32,855 nucleotides of DNA from Rhodocyclales bacterium (GCA_016215645.1 JACRIX010000056.1:1-32855); one strand, 5' to 3'; shown: positions 7,737 to 19,960, counted from the stretch's first letter. Notes: generated from the sequence alone by a model not told the origin. A program made the numbers and translations.

Positions 7737-8888
7737 GTGGATTTCGATTTCGACACGCCGGTGGAGCGCGCCGGCAGCGATTCGATGAAGTGGGCGAAGT
7801 ACCCCCCCGGCGTGCTGCCGCTGTGGGTGGCCGACATGGATTTCGCGGTGCCGCCGCCGGTCCTGGCGGCATTGCACCGGCGCATCGACCACGGCGTGTT
7901 CGGTTACAACCTGCCGACGGCGAGCCAGACCGAATCCGTCGTGACCTACCTGGCGCGCAAGTTCGACTGGGCCGTAGCGCCGGAATGGATCGTCTGGCTG
8001 CCCGGTCTGGTGTCGGGGCTCAACGTTGCCTGCCGCGCCGTGGGCGAGCCGGGCGACGCGGTGTTCACCGCGACGCCGATTTACCCGCCCTTCCTCAGCG
8101 CACCGGTCGATTCCGGCCGGCGGGTCGCCAGCTTGCCGCTGGTGCGCGATTCCGCCGGCTGGTTGTGGGATTTCCCGGGTGTCGATGGCGCGCTCAAGGG
8201 CAGCGCGGCGAAACTGTTCCTGCTCTGCCATCCGCACAATCCCACCGGCCGCGTATGGACCGAAGACGAGCTGTGGCAGATCGCGGCACTGGCCGAGAAG
8301 CACGCCCTGGTGCTGTGTTCCGACGAGATTCATAACGGCCTGGTGCTCGATCCCGGATGTCGCCACCGTGTTCTGGCGACCCTTTCACCGGAAGTGGCAG
8401 CGCGCACCATCACCTTGATGGCGCCGTCCAAGACCTTCAACATTCCGGGACTCGGCGCTGCCTTCGCGATCATTTCCAACCCGGCGCTGCGGCGGCGTTT
8501 TCGCGCCGCGATGAGCGGCATCGTGCCCCATGTCAATGCACTGGGCATGGTCGCGACCGAGGCCGCGCTGCGACAATGCGACGACTGGCATGCGGCGCTG
8601 CTCGATTACCTGCGCGGCAATGCGCGCGCCGTCGAGCGTGCGGTGGCCGCCTTGCCCGGGCTGGACATGCGGCCGATCGAAGCGACCTACCTCGCCTGGA
8701 TCGACGCGCGCGACTTTGCCGCCGATCACGGCATCGCCAACCCCGCCAGGCATTTCGAGCAGCATGGAGTGGGGCTGTCCGACGGCGCCGATTTCGGCGC
8801 GCCGGGATTCGTGCGACTCAATTTCGGCACACGGCGAAACTTGCTCGACGAGGCGCTGGAGCGTCTGGCGCGCGCGACGTCGACCTAG
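7737..8888 (+). CDS. PatB/MalY-type aminotransferase class I/II (cystathionine beta-lyase-like)
   Basis: A 383-residue PLP-dependent enzyme with a GTG start 1 nt after ilvA, using GGGATAAG as ribosome binding site. The MalY/PatB signature is clear: LPLWVADMDFAVPPPV near the N-terminus, CHPHNPTGRVWT, CSDEIHNGLV and the Schiff-base lysine Lys232 in APSKTFNIPGLG. Enzymes of this group cleave the C-S bond of cystathionine or cysteine S-conjugates to give pyruvate, ammonia and a thiol; some also act as aminotransferases. Its place behind ilvA and in a window with metH fits sulfur amino-acid metabolism, although the substrate is inferred. The stop overlaps the convergent neighbour by 4 bp. Confidence 0.88.
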   Translation: MDFDFDTPVERAGSDSMKWAKYPPGVLPLWVADMDFAVPPPVLAALHRRIDHGVFGYNLPTASQTESVVTYLARKFDWAVAPEWIVWLPGLVSGLNVACRAVGEPGDAVFTATPIYPPFLSAPVDSGRRVASLPLVRDSAGWLWDFPGVDGALKGSAAKLFLLCHPHNPTGRVWTEDELWQIAALAEKHALVLCSDEIHNGLVLDPGCRHRVLATLSPEVAARTITLMAPSKTFNIPGLGAAFAIISNPALRRRFRAAMSGIVPHVNALGMVATEAALRQCDDWHAALLDYLRGNARAVERAVAALPGLDMRPIEATYLAWIDARDFAADHGIANPARHFEQHGVGLSDGADFGAPGFVRLNFGTRRNLLDEALERLARATST

Positions 8889-9484
8889 CCGAAACGCACC
8901 ACGCCCGCTTCGGTGACCACCGCATCGAGCCGTACATCGTGTGCCTGCGGCCGGATGTCAGCGACCCGCCCCAACTCGAAGCCGACGCCAATTGCCAAGG
9001 GGCGCGGAACCCGCGTCGCCAGGCTGCGGTCGAAGTAGCCACCACCGTAACCGAGGCGATAGCCGGCGGCGTCGAAAGCCACCAGCGGCAGCAACACGAT
9101 GTCCGGATCAATCTCGGCGCCATCGCGCGGAATGGGGATGCCATGGCGGTCCTCGGCCATTGCGCAGCCGGGCGTCCAGCGACGGAAAATCATCGGCGCG
9201 GCGGGGGCGATGACCACCGGCTGTGCCGCCTTCCATCCCTTCGCCAGCAAGCTGCCGACCAGCGGGCCGGCATCGAATTCGCCGCGCACCGGGGCACAGA
9301 AGGCCAGGGTTTGCGGCGGCAGGTCGTTGAGCAGGGCCGCAAGATGTGCGGCGATCCGGGTCGAGAGCGTAGCGCGGTCCGCGGCTCCCAGCGCCACGCG
9401 TGCCGCGAGTTTTTCGCGGCGCAGCGCGGCACGAAAAGCCGAGCAATCGGCATCGTGTTCGGGCGACGGTGGCTGCGCATTCAT
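8885..9484 (-). CDS. 5-formyltetrahydrofolate cyclo-ligase
   Basis: A 199-residue protein that converts 5-formyl-THF to 5,10-methenyl-THF with ATP, clearing an inhibitory folate form. Landmarks are the N-terminal basic helix (LRREKLAARVAL), the middle EFDAGPLVGSLLAKGW and the C-terminal DIVLLPLVAFDAAGYRLGYGGGYFDR, whose GYGGGYFDR loop is diagnostic for nucleotide and folate binding. The gene is divergent from the lytic transglycosylase gene with 41 bp between starts, an arrangement I associate with betaproteobacteria. In many of these bacteria 6S RNA lies beside this gene; none is visible here. Confidence 0.93.
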   Translation of the reverse strand: MNAQPPSPEHDADCSAFRAALRREKLAARVALGAADRATLSTRIAAHLAALLNDLPPQTLAFCAPVRGEFDAGPLVGSLLAKGWKAAQPVVIAPAAPMIFRRWTPGCAMAEDRHGIPIPRDGAEIDPDIVLLPLVAFDAAGYRLGYGGGYFDRSLATRVPRPLAIGVGFELGRVADIRPQAHDVRLDAVVTEAGVVRFG

Positions 9485-9525
9485 GTGCTAACGTTAAAGT
9501 GAGTAGTGTCGAAGCGAAATCCCGG

Positions 9526-11472
9526 ATGAACTATAAGCGTAAACCCCCTCTTTCCCGCAGCGCACTGGCGCTGCTGGTGCTGCTCGCCAGCCTGCCGGCG
9601 ATGGCGGCACCCGCCGAGCGCGGTGACCTGGCTTTCCTCGCGGCGCGTGACGCGTATCGCAATGGCGAGCGGGTGCGCCTGGCGCGCCAGATCGATGCCA
9701 TGCAGGGCCATCCCTTGCAGGCCTGGGCAGAGTACTGGTCCTTGCGCCTGAAGCTCGATGACGGCGACACCGACGGCGTAGCCGACTACCTGGCGCGGCA
9801 TCCCGGCGCCTACCTTGCCGAAAAGCTGCGCGGCGACTGGTTGCGCGGCCTGGGCAAGAAGGCCGACTGGGAAAGTTTCCGTCGCGAACTGCCGGCCCTG
9901 GCGCTGCCGGACGCCGAGATCAACTGCTATGCCGCGCAGGCCACCGGCACGACGGAAATGGTGCGCCCGCTCTGGACCGGCGGCCAGGACCTGCCGCAAG
10001 CCTGCGAGCAGCTGGTCGATCAACTGGTGGCGGCAGGCGGTCTGAGCGTCGAGGATGTCTGGCAGCGGGTGCGGCGCCTGTTCGAGGCCAAGCGTGTCGG
10101 CGCCGCACGCAGCGCCGCCGCCTACCTGCCCGCCACCCAGGGCTGGGAGGGACGTGGTCTGGAATCGATCGCCCAGTCGCCGGCACGGCATCTCGACAAA
10201 CTGCCCGCCGGCTGGGATGCCCGTCGCGGCGCGCGCGAAGTCGCCTTGTTCGCGGTGCAGCGGCTGGCGCGTAGCGATCCGCCGGATGCCGCCAAGCGCT
10301 TTGCCCGCATCGAAAGCCGCTTCGGCGATGAAGAACGCGCCTACGCCTGGGGCCAGATCGCCATGCAGGCGGCGCAGCGCCACTTGCCGGAAGCATTGTC
10401 CTGGTACGGCCAGGCGACGGGAACGCGGCTTTCCGACGAACAACTGGCCTGGTGGGTGCGTGCCGCGCTGCGTGCCAACGACTGGGCGGCGGTGCGCGCC
10501 GTGATCCCTGCCATGCCGCCGGCACTTGCCGCGCAACCCGACTGGATCTACTGGCAGGGGCGGGCGCTGGCCGCCGCCGGACGCGCCGACGAGGCGCGTG
10601 CGAACTACCTGAAGATCAGTGGCCAGCCGAATTTCTACGGCAACCTGGCCGACGAGGAACTCGGTCGCGTCATCGAAGTGCCACCGCATGCGTCGGCGCC
10701 GAGTGCCGAGGAACTTGCCTTGGCCGGCGCGAATCCCGGCTTTCAGCGCGCGCTGGCGCTGATCCGCACCGACATGCGCATCGAGGGCGTGCGCGAGTGG
10801 GTCTGGTCGCTGCGCGGCATGGACGACCGGGCCTTGCTCGCCGCCGCCGAATTCGCCCATCGCCACGAAGTCTGGGATCGCGCCATCAACACCGCCGACC
10901 GTACCCTGAAGCAGCACAACTACAGCCTGCGCTATGTGGCACCGTTCAGTGACCAGGTGCGACCGAAGGCCGACCAGTTGGCGCTGGACAACGGCTGGGT
11001 ATATGGCCTGATGCGCCAGGAATCGCGCTTCATCATGAACGCCAAATCCTCGGTGGGCGCCAAGGGCCTGATGCAGCTGATGCCGGCCACGGCGAAATGG
11101 GTGGCGAAGAAGATCAACCTGAGCAACTTCCATCCCAGCCGCGTCACCGAGATGGATACCAATGTCACGCTCGGCACCCACTACATGAAGATGGTGCTCG
11201 ATTCGCTGGACAACCATCCGGTGCTGGCTTCCGCCGCCTACAACGCCGGCCCGGGCCGTGCCCGTCGCTGGCGCGCCGACCAGCCGCTGGAAGGTGCGAT
11301 CTATGCCGAAACCATCCCCTTCAGCGAGACTCGCGATTACGTCAAGAAGGTCATGAGCAACGCCGTGTATTACAACGTCCTGTTCGACGGCCGTCCGCAA
11401 TCGCTCAAGGGCCGGCTGGGCACGATACGCGCACGCGGGCAGGGTGAAAACGGCGTGGAGCAACTGCCTTGA
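9526..11472 (+). CDS. slt: Soluble lytic murein transglycosylase (Slt70 type)
   Basis: A 648-residue periplasmic enzyme that cleaves the MurNAc-GlcNAc bond of peptidoglycan to give 1,6-anhydro-muropeptides. A signal peptide (MNYKRKPPLSRSALALLVLL, cleavage after AMA) is followed by a long helical superhelix domain to about residue 480, then the goose-lysozyme-like catalytic domain: YGLMRQESRF with catalytic Glu499, SSVGAKGLMQLMPATAKW, NVTLGTHYMKMVLD and SAAYNAGPGRARRW. The start at 9526 is chosen for the signal peptide; the frame is open further upstream but overlaps the divergent gene. The next gene's TTG start overlaps this stop. Confidence 0.94.
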   Translation: MNYKRKPPLSRSALALLVLLASLPAMAAPAERGDLAFLAARDAYRNGERVRLARQIDAMQGHPLQAWAEYWSLRLKLDDGDTDGVADYLARHPGAYLAEKLRGDWLRGLGKKADWESFRRELPALALPDAEINCYAAQATGTTEMVRPLWTGGQDLPQACEQLVDQLVAAGGLSVEDVWQRVRRLFEAKRVGAARSAAAYLPATQGWEGRGLESIAQSPARHLDKLPAGWDARRGAREVALFAVQRLARSDPPDAAKRFARIESRFGDEERAYAWGQIAMQAAQRHLPEALSWYGQATGTRLSDEQLAWWVRAALRANDWAAVRAVIPAMPPALAAQPDWIYWQGRALAAAGRADEARANYLKISGQPNFYGNLADEELGRVIEVPPHASAPSAEELALAGANPGFQRALALIRTDMRIEGVREWVWSLRGMDDRALLAAAEFAHRHEVWDRAINTADRTLKQHNYSLRYVAPFSDQVRPKADQLALDNGWVYGLMRQESRFIMNAKSSVGAKGLMQLMPATAKWVAKKINLSNFHPSRVTEMDTNVTLGTHYMKMVLDSLDNHPVLASAAYNAGPGRARRWRADQPLEGAIYAETIPFSETRDYVKKVMSNAVYYNVLFDGRPQSLKGRLGTIRARGQGENGVEQLP

Positions 11473-12425
11473 AGAACATCCTCGTCATCGGCGGCAGCGG
11501 ATTTTTGGGTAGCGCCATCGTGCGCGAACTGGCTCGCCGTTCCTGTCACCCCGGCGCAGGCCGGGGCAGCGCCGTCCGAGTGGATACCGCTACGCATAAC
11601 TCTTGTTTCACGCTGCCGACGCGGCGCGAGTCCGGTGCCAAGCACCTCAGCGTGCTGCCGACGGCCCGCGTCGTCGAGGCCGACGTGCATGATCCGGCGA
11701 CGCTGGCGCGGCTGATGGTCGACCAGGACGTCGTCATCAGTCTGGTCGGCATATTGAAGGGTGGAGAGGGCGAGCCCTATGGCCAGGGCTTTGCCCGCGC
11801 CCATGTCGAGCTGCCGCAGAAGATCGCGGCGGCGGCCAGGGCCGCCGGTGTGCGCCGCGTGCTGCATGTCTCGGCACTCAAGGCGGCGGCGGATGCGCCC
11901 TCCGGTTACCTGCGCTCGAAGGCGGCCGGCGAGGCGGCCTTGCAGGCGGCCGGGCTCGACCTGACGATCTTCCGTCCCTCGGTGATCTTCGGCCGCGGCG
12001 ATTCCTTCCTCACGCTGTTCGCGCGCATGGCGAAAATCGCGCCCTTCTTTCCGCTGGCCGGTGCCGATGCGCGCTTCCAGCCGATCTGGGTCGAGGACGT
12101 TTCGGCGGCGGTGGCCGACAGCCTTGGGCGCGCCGAGAGCATCGGCAAGACTTACGACCTGTGCGGGCCGACGCAGTACGCGCTGGCCGATCTGGTGCGC
12201 TACGCCACCGCCATATCCGGCCATCGGCGCGCGGTGATCGGCATTCCCGAGGCCATCGGCTGGCTGCAGGCCTGGGCCATGGAGTTCATTCCCAACGGGC
12301 CGATGACGCGCGACAACATCCGCTCGATGCGCGTGCCCAGCGTTTGCGACGCCGGCTGCGGCCTGCCCTTCGGCCGCGTCGCCACGGCGCTGGAAGTCGT
12401 TGCGCCAAGCTATTTGCGCGGCTGA
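11469..12425 (+). CDS. Complex I NDUFA9-like NAD(P)-binding protein (atypical SDR) with in-frame insertion
   Basis: A 318-residue Rossmann-fold protein with a TTG start overlapping the slt stop. The dinucleotide loop is GGSGFLGSAIVREL; later landmarks are LVGILKGGEGEPYGQGF, RRVLHVSALKAAADAPSGYLRSKAAGE, LTIFRPSVIFGRGDSFL and FQPIWVEDV. Relatives include the complex I accessory subunit NDUFA9 and quinone-related epimerases; the bacterial function is unproven. After residue 26 a stretch of about 20 residues (SCHPGAGRGSAVRVDT and onward to SCF) replaces the short GHxV turn that normally joins the first helix to the VPTRR strand. It is encoded by a palindromic element, so the second Rossmann strand is displaced but not destroyed. 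The gene otherwise looks intact. Confidence 0.85.
   Translation: MKNILVIGGSGFLGSAIVRELARRSCHPGAGRGSAVRVDTATHNSCFTLPTRRESGAKHLSVLPTARVVEADVHDPATLARLMVDQDVVISLVGILKGGEGEPYGQGFARAHVELPQKIAAAARAAGVRRVLHVSALKAAADAPSGYLRSKAAGEAALQAAGLDLTIFRPSVIFGRGDSFLTLFARMAKIAPFFPLAGADARFQPIWVEDVSAAVADSLGRAESIGKTYDLCGPTQYALADLVRYATAISGHRRAVIGIPEAIGWLQAWAMEFIPNGPMTRDNIRSMRVPSVCDAGCGLPFGRVATALEVVAPSYLRG
11547..11606 (+). repeat. Palindromic element inserted in frame in NDUFA9-like gene
   Basis: A 60-nt (20-codon) stretch that starts CACCCC and ends TCTTGT. It holds a perfect 7-bp stem, CCCCGGC-GCAG-GCCGGGG (11549-11566). Flanking TCCTGT and the terminal TCTTGT look like an imperfect target duplication. The boundaries are inferred from the expected protein alignment and from the related element at 22148-22189. 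Confidence 0.6.
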
Positions 12426-12434
12426 ACGACGACG

Positions 12435-13664
12435 ATGAAGACTTACGTCGTCGGCGGTGCCGTGCGCGACGAGTTGCTCGGCCTGCCGGTCAAGGACCGC
12501 GACTGGGTGGTGGTCGGCGCGACACCGGAGCAAATGCTGGCGCAGGGCTATGTCCAGGTCGGCCGCGACTTCCCCGTCTTCCTCCATCCGCAGAGCCACG
12601 AGGAGTACGCCCTGGCGCGCACCGAACGCAAGACGGCGCCGGGCTACACCGGCTTCGTGGTGCATGCCGCGCCCGAGGTGACGCTGGAAGACGACCTGCT
12701 GCGCCGCGACCTGAGCATCAACGCCATTGCCAAGGATGACGACGGCGAACTGATCGATCCCCATGGCGGTCGCGCCGACCTCGCCGCGCGCGTGATGCGC
12801 CATGTCTCGCCGGCCTTCGCCGAGGACCCGGTGCGCATCCTGCGCGTGGCGCGCTTCGCCGCGCGCTTTGCCGATTTCACGGTGGCGCCGGAAACCATGG
12901 CGCTGATGCGCGAGATGGTGGCCGCCGGTGAAGTCGATGCCCTGGTGGCCGAGCGGGTCTGGCAGGAACTGGCGCGCGGCCTGATGGAGCCCACGCCCTC
13001 GCGCATGTTTGCCGTGTTGCGCGAGTGCGGCGCGCTGGCGCGCCTGCTGCCGGAAGTCGATGCCCTGTGGGGCGTGCCGCAGCGCGCCGACTACCATCCG
13101 GAGATCGATACCGGCGTACATGTGATGATGGTGATCGACATGGCCGCGCGCCTCGGCGCGGAGCTGCCGGCGCGCTTCGCCGCGCTGACCCACGACCTGG
13201 GCAAGGCGAAGACCCCGGCCGACATCCTGCCGCGCCACCACGGCCACGAAACAAAAAGCGTGGCCCTGGTCGAGGCGGTCTGCGAGCGCCTGCGCGTGCC
13301 CGTCGAGTGCCGCGACGTCGCCCGCCTGGCGGCGCGCTTCCACGGCGACATGCACCGTGTCGAGGAACTGCGGGCCGATACCCGGCTGACGATACTCGAA
13401 CGCTGCGACGCGCTGCGCCGGCCGGAGCGCTTCGAACTGATCCTGCTCGCCTGCGAGGCCGACCATCGCGGCCGGCTGGGATGGGAAGAGCGGCCCTATG
13501 CGGCGGCGGCGACCTGGCGGGCGACGCTGGCGGCGGTGCGCGCGGTGGATGCCGGCGCGATTGCGCGCGAGCTGGCGGCGCAGGGGCGCGACCAGGCGCA
13601 AGCCATCGCGCAAGCCGTGGCCGCCGCGCGCGTCGAGGCGATCAAGCGCCTGCCGGCGCTATAG
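12435..13664 (+). CDS. cca: Multifunctional CCA tRNA nucleotidyltransferase
   Basis: A 409-residue enzyme that builds and repairs the 3' CCA end of tRNA. It closely follows the E. coli class II enzyme: [28 protein letters not shown] (GGAVRD binding loop and DxD metal site), [39 protein letters not shown], the flexible [12 protein letters not shown] motif, and [16 protein letters not shown] leading to the HD phosphohydrolase domain ([10 protein letters not shown], His near residue 252). The HD domain of this long gammaproteobacterial/betaproteobacterial form gives phosphatase and 2',3'-cyclic phosphodiesterase activity. The 3' end overlaps the convergent DUF2905 gene by 6 bp. Confidence 0.96.
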   Translation: MKTYVVGGAVRDELLGLPVKDRDWVVVGATPEQMLAQGYVQVGRDFPVFLHPQSHEEYALARTERKTAPGYTGFVVHAAPEVTLEDDLLRRDLSINAIAKDDDGELIDPHGGRADLAARVMRHVSPAFAEDPVRILRVARFAARFADFTVAPETMALMREMVAAGEVDALVAERVWQELARGLMEPTPSRMFAVLRECGALARLLPEVDALWGVPQRADYHPEIDTGVHVMMVIDMAARLGAELPARFAALTHDLGKAKTPADILPRHHGHETKSVALVEAVCERLRVPVECRDVARLAARFHGDMHRVEELRADTRLTILERCDALRRPERFELILLACEADHRGRLGWEERPYAAAATWRATLAAVRAVDAGAIARELAAQGRDQAQAIAQAVAAARVEAIKRLPAL

Positions 13665-13856
13665 CAGCCAGCCGATAAGCCCGGCGATCAGCGAGAACAC
13701 CACCGCCGAGGCGAAGGGGAAGGAATACTCCCGGCCGCGCAGGCGGAAGCGGATATCGCCCGGCAGGCGGCCCAGCGGCATCCGGCGCGCGATGCGCGGC
13801 TGCAGCAGGCCGACCACGAACACGGCGGCAAACAGGACGATCAGCCACTTCAGCAT
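13659..13856 (-). CDS. DUF2905 family small membrane protein
   Basis: A 65-residue protein with two membrane helices: [20 protein letters not shown] and [18 protein letters not shown]. Between them lies the conserved [20 protein letters not shown] stretch that defines DUF2905. The start at 13856 matches family length; an in-frame ATG at 13889 would add 11 residues, and neither has a convincing ribosome binding site. The function is unknown. It is convergent with cca. Confidence 0.85.
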   Translation of the reverse strand: MLKWLIVLFAAVFVVGLLQPRIARRMPLGRLPGDIRFRLRGREYSFPFASAVVFSLIAGLIGWLL

Positions 13857-13960
13857 CGGGGGTGCGCGGTAGAATCGGGAAAACAACATCTTAAAGCGGA
13901 GCTGCGACGGATGCCCCCGGAAATGAGGCGGTTTTCCTTCGACTCTGCCCGTCCCCGACG

Positions 13961-14764
13961 ATGAATTCTCCCCGTTCCGAGGCCAACGAAGTCCTCACGC
14001 GCCTGCCAAGCGGCAAGGCCAGGCCGACGCCGCTGCTCTTCATCCACGGCGCCTATGCCGCGGCCTGGTGCTGGGAAGACCACTTCCTACCCTTCTTCGC
14101 CGAGGCCGGTTACGCCGCCCATGCGCTGAGTTTGTCGGGCCACGGGGCTTCACCGGGCCGTCGCCACCTCGACAGTTTTTCGATTGCCGACTACGTGCGC
14201 GACGTCGCTGACATGGTCGACAGCCTGCCGACGCCGCCGGTACTGATCGGTCATTCGATGGGCGGCTTCGTGGTGCAGAAGTACCTTGAAGACCATGTCG
14301 CGCCGGGCGCCGTGCTGATGTGTGCGGTGCCGCCGCAGGGCCTGATGTCGGCCGCGGTCGGCCTGATGTTCTCCAAGCCCAGCCTGATGAAGGACATGAA
14401 CACGCTGATGAGCGGCGGCAAGAGCTCGATCGATACCCTGCGCGAGGCGCTATTCGCGCAAGAGGTCTCGCTCGACGACCTCAAGCGCTACTACAAGAAC
14501 TCGCAATCCGAATCGCACCGCGCGATCTGGGACATGTCGCTGTTCGGCATGCCGCGCACCAGCCGCATCAAGCGCACGCCGCTGCTGATCCAGGGCGCCG
14601 AGTTCGACCACCTGATCCCGGCGTCGCTGGTGGAAATGACCGCGCGCTCCTATGGTGTCGAAGCGAACATCTTCCCGGCCATGGGCCACGGCCTGATGCT
14701 GGAGAAGGATTGGCGCAAGCCCGCCGGGCAGATCCGCGACTGGTTGATGGAGTTGACACTGTGA
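13961..14764 (+). CDS. Alpha/beta hydrolase
   Basis: A 267-residue serine hydrolase of the alpha/beta fold. LLFIHGAYAAAWCWEDHFLPFF gives the HG oxyanion region, LIGHSMGGFVVQKYL the nucleophile elbow with Ser99, GAEFDHLIP the likely acid Asp, and GHGLMLEKDW the catalytic His. A cap region (about residues 125-190) is rich in Met and Lys. No signal peptide is seen, so it is cytoplasmic. The substrate cannot be predicted; relatives act on lipids, lactones or aromatic ring-fission products. It is coupled to the DUF1840 gene by a GTGA overlap. Confidence 0.85.
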   Translation: MNSPRSEANEVLTRLPSGKARPTPLLFIHGAYAAAWCWEDHFLPFFAEAGYAAHALSLSGHGASPGRRHLDSFSIADYVRDVADMVDSLPTPPVLIGHSMGGFVVQKYLEDHVAPGAVLMCAVPPQGLMSAAVGLMFSKPSLMKDMNTLMSGGKSSIDTLREALFAQEVSLDDLKRYYKNSQSESHRAIWDMSLFGMPRTSRIKRTPLLIQGAEFDHLIPASLVEMTARSYGVEANIFPAMGHGLMLEKDWRKPAGQIRDWLMELTL

Positions 14765-15105
14765 TCGTTACGTTTCAGTCGCCGGCGTCCGGCGACGTCA
14801 TCATGTTCGGCGATGTCGCCCAGCGCATGATGAAGCTGATGGGCAAGGAGCCCAGCGACAAGGGCATCGTCACCGTCGAGCAACTGCCCGAAGCGATCGC
14901 CCGGCTCAAGGCGGCGATCGAGGAGGATAGGCGCGATCGCGCCGGCAGGAGCCCGGAGGACCTGCCGCAGACCGAAAAGGCCGAAGGTGGCGATGGCAAG
15001 GTAAGTTCGCGGCCCTTCGTCAGCCTGAGTCAGCGCGCCCTGCCGCTGCTGGAATTGCTGGAGTGGTCACTGAAAAAGAGCAAGCCGGTGGTCTGGGGCG
15101 TCTGA
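14761..15105 (+). CDS. DUF1840 domain protein
   Basis: A 114-residue protein. Its GTG start overlaps the hydrolase stop (GTGA). It opens MIVTFQSPASGDVIMFGDVA, followed by QRMMKLMGKEPSDKGIVTVEQLPEAIARLKAAI, and ends FVSLSQRALPLLELLEWSLKKSKPVVWGV; this is the DUF1840 layout, with a variable acidic linker in the middle. The family is small, cytoplasmic and of unknown function, common in betaproteobacteria. A perfect 8-bp inverted repeat with a 3-nt loop (GTCGCCGG/CCGGCGAC) lies in codons 7-13, which could fold in the mRNA just after the start. Confidence 0.85.
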   Translation: MIVTFQSPASGDVIMFGDVAQRMMKLMGKEPSDKGIVTVEQLPEAIARLKAAIEEDRRDRAGRSPEDLPQTEKAEGGDGKVSSRPFVSLSQRALPLLELLEWSLKKSKPVVWGV

Positions 15106-15126
15106 TCCGCGCTTCTCGCGCCTGGC

Positions 15127-15597
15127 TCAGTGCGGCTTGCTCAGGCCGCCGATGAAGGACACCGGAAACACCGCCTCGGGCCCGGCGCCTTTGGCCGGCT
15201 GGGCGTTGTAATCCGGCATCTGCTCGCCGATGCCGGCGGCCTGGGTCAGTTTGCCAAGCAGGATCTGCAACTGGTCGGTGAGCCAGTCGTCCTCGCAGTG
15301 CGTCGGCATGTAGAGCAACTCGCGCACGCGGTCGGGGATTTCCTCGGCGGGGATCACGTCGTTGGCGGCATAGGCCGAGGTGAAAAACGGTCCGGCGACG
15401 AAGCGCAGGATCCAGCCTTCGTCTTCGTCGGGCAGCAGCAGGAAGACGCGCGCGCCTTCGGCCGTGGCGTCCGCGTCATCCTCGTCGTCGCCAAACACCG
15501 GCATCGCAGCGAAGGCCGCCTTGCCGGTTTGTTGCACAAAGGCCACGGCTTCGTTGAAGCTCAGGCGCTCGGGTAAGTGATTCAGGGCTTCCTGCAT
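15127..15597 (-). CDS. Hypothetical acidic protein
   Basis: A 156-residue protein; the start at 15597 is supported by AAGGAGA upstream. The frame is open to 15684 but that part overlaps metH. The sequence opens MQEALNHLPERLSFNEAVAFVQQ and has a strongly acidic patch (FGDDEDDADATAEGARVF), then LLLPDEDEGWILRFVAGPFFTS and MPTHCEDDWLTDQLQILLGKL. No signal peptide or membrane segment is present. I do not recognise a family. It lies 16 nt downstream of metH on the same strand, so it may be co-transcribed with it. Confidence 0.65.
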   Translation of the reverse strand: MQEALNHLPERLSFNEAVAFVQQTGKAAFAAMPVFGDDEDDADATAEGARVFLLLPDEDEGWILRFVAGPFFTSAYAANDVIPAEEIPDRVRELLYMPTHCEDDWLTDQLQILLGKLTQAAGIGEQMPDYNAQPAKGAGPEAVFPVSFIGGLSKPH

Positions 15598-15613
15598 CCG
15601 ATTCTCCTTGGGG

Positions 15614-19312
<3,699 letters not shown>

Positions 19313-19393
19313 GCGTCTCTCCAATCCATGACCGGGGCGGGGAGCGATGCCGATGTGCTGCTCACCCTGTGCCCCGGGGGATGTCCTCGGGTT

Positions 19394-19474
19394 GGTGAGC
19401 GCCGTTGAAAACAGGTTCCGAGCCTAGGGTCGCGGCCCGCAGATGCAGGCCCGACCTTGCAGCGCTCCTCGAAA
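19394..19474 (-). ncRNA. S-adenosylhomocysteine (SAH) riboswitch upstream of metH
   Basis: The minus strand reads 5' to 3': TTTCGAG, then GAGCGCTGC, a variable GC-rich hairpin, AGGCTCGGAA, a short linker, and AACGGCGCTCACC. TTTCGAG pairs with CTCGGAA to close stem P1 (seven pairs, one G-U), and GAGCGC... can pair with the 3' GGCGCTC segment as the pseudoknot. These are the conserved blocks of the SAH riboswitch class, known upstream of ahcY and metH in beta- and gammaproteobacteria, where SAH binding turns expression on. It ends 81 nt before the metH start. The call rests on motif recognition and pairing by eye. Confidence 0.88.
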
Positions 19475-19484
19475 GCGAGGCGCG

Positions 19485-19490
19485 ATTATA
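19485..19490 (-). promoter_or_regulatory. -10 box of the metH riboswitch transcript
   Basis: A perfect TATAAT on the minus strand, placed so that transcription would start about 10 nt ahead of the riboswitch stem P1. No good -35 hexamer lies 17 bp upstream (AGTCGA at 19508-19513 is a poor match), so an activator such as a MetR-type protein may be involved; that is inference. Confidence 0.6.
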
Positions 19491-19525
19491 ACGCCGCGGC
19501 GCGGGCGTCGACTCTCAGGGGCGCA

Positions 19526-19960
19526 TCAGCACTGTGCCTTGCAGGTGTCGACCGGCAGGCCGCGCTTGAGCCAGCCCGGCCCGGCGCCGCTGCCGGCCAT
19601 GCCTTCCTTGACGTTGTACACCTGCGTAAAGCCCTGGCTCTGCAGGTAGCGCTGGACCTGGGTGGTGCGGTTGCCGGTGCGGCAGATCAGGGCGATCGGC
19701 GCATTCTTGTCGCCCTTCAGCTTGTCCAGCAGGGCATTGGTGAAGCCGGGCGCACCCTGGGGATGCAGCATGTTGAGCAGCTGGGCGCCCTTGGCGACGC
19801 CGGTTTCCTTCCACTCCGGCGGGGTGCGGATGTCGATCAGGGTGATCTTGCCGGCGCTGACGGCAGCGGCGGCTTCGGGGGCGGTCAGGTCGGGGTCGGC
19901 GCTGGCGGCGGCGGCCCAGGCAAGTAGCGCGGCGCCAAGCGAGATGCGGATGAATTTCAT
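19526..19960 (-). CDS. Periplasmic rhodanese-domain protein
   Basis: A 144-residue single-domain rhodanese with a signal peptide (MKFIRISLGAALLAWAAAAS, cleavage after ASA). Catalytic Cys93 sits in the loop ICRTGNRTT; upstream landmarks are LIDIRTPPEW and GAQLLNM. Rhodaneses carry sulfane sulfur as a cysteine persulfide; the donor and acceptor here are unknown. The C-terminus (PVDTCKAQC) holds two more cysteines that could form a disulfide. It is probably co-transcribed with the BamE-like gene upstream (58 bp gap), and it ends 36 nt before the metH -10 box. Confidence 0.88.
   Translation of the reverse strand: MKFIRISLGAALLAWAAAASADPDLTAPEAAAAVSAGKITLIDIRTPPEWKETGVAKGAQLLNMLHPQGAPGFTNALLDKLKGDKNAPIALICRTGNRTTQVQRYLQSQGFTQVYNVKEGMAGSGAGPGWLKRGLPVDTCKAQC

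Noticed and set aside
4268..7885. Very long minus-strand open frame of about 1,200 codons
   Set aside because: It overlaps five well-supported genes and its product is rich in Arg, Gly, Ala and His as expected for an antisense shadow in GC-rich DNA.
14779..14799. 8-bp inverted repeat near the start of the DUF1840 gene as a mobile palindrome
   Set aside because: The protein length and sequence fit the family without an insertion, and its ends do not match the CACCCC/CTCTTGT elements.
19891..19912. GGGTCGGCGCTGGCGGCG within the signal peptide of the periplasmic rhodanese
   Set aside because: The A-rich 5' end and ACGG are missing, and the codons make an ordinary ASA-D cleavage site.
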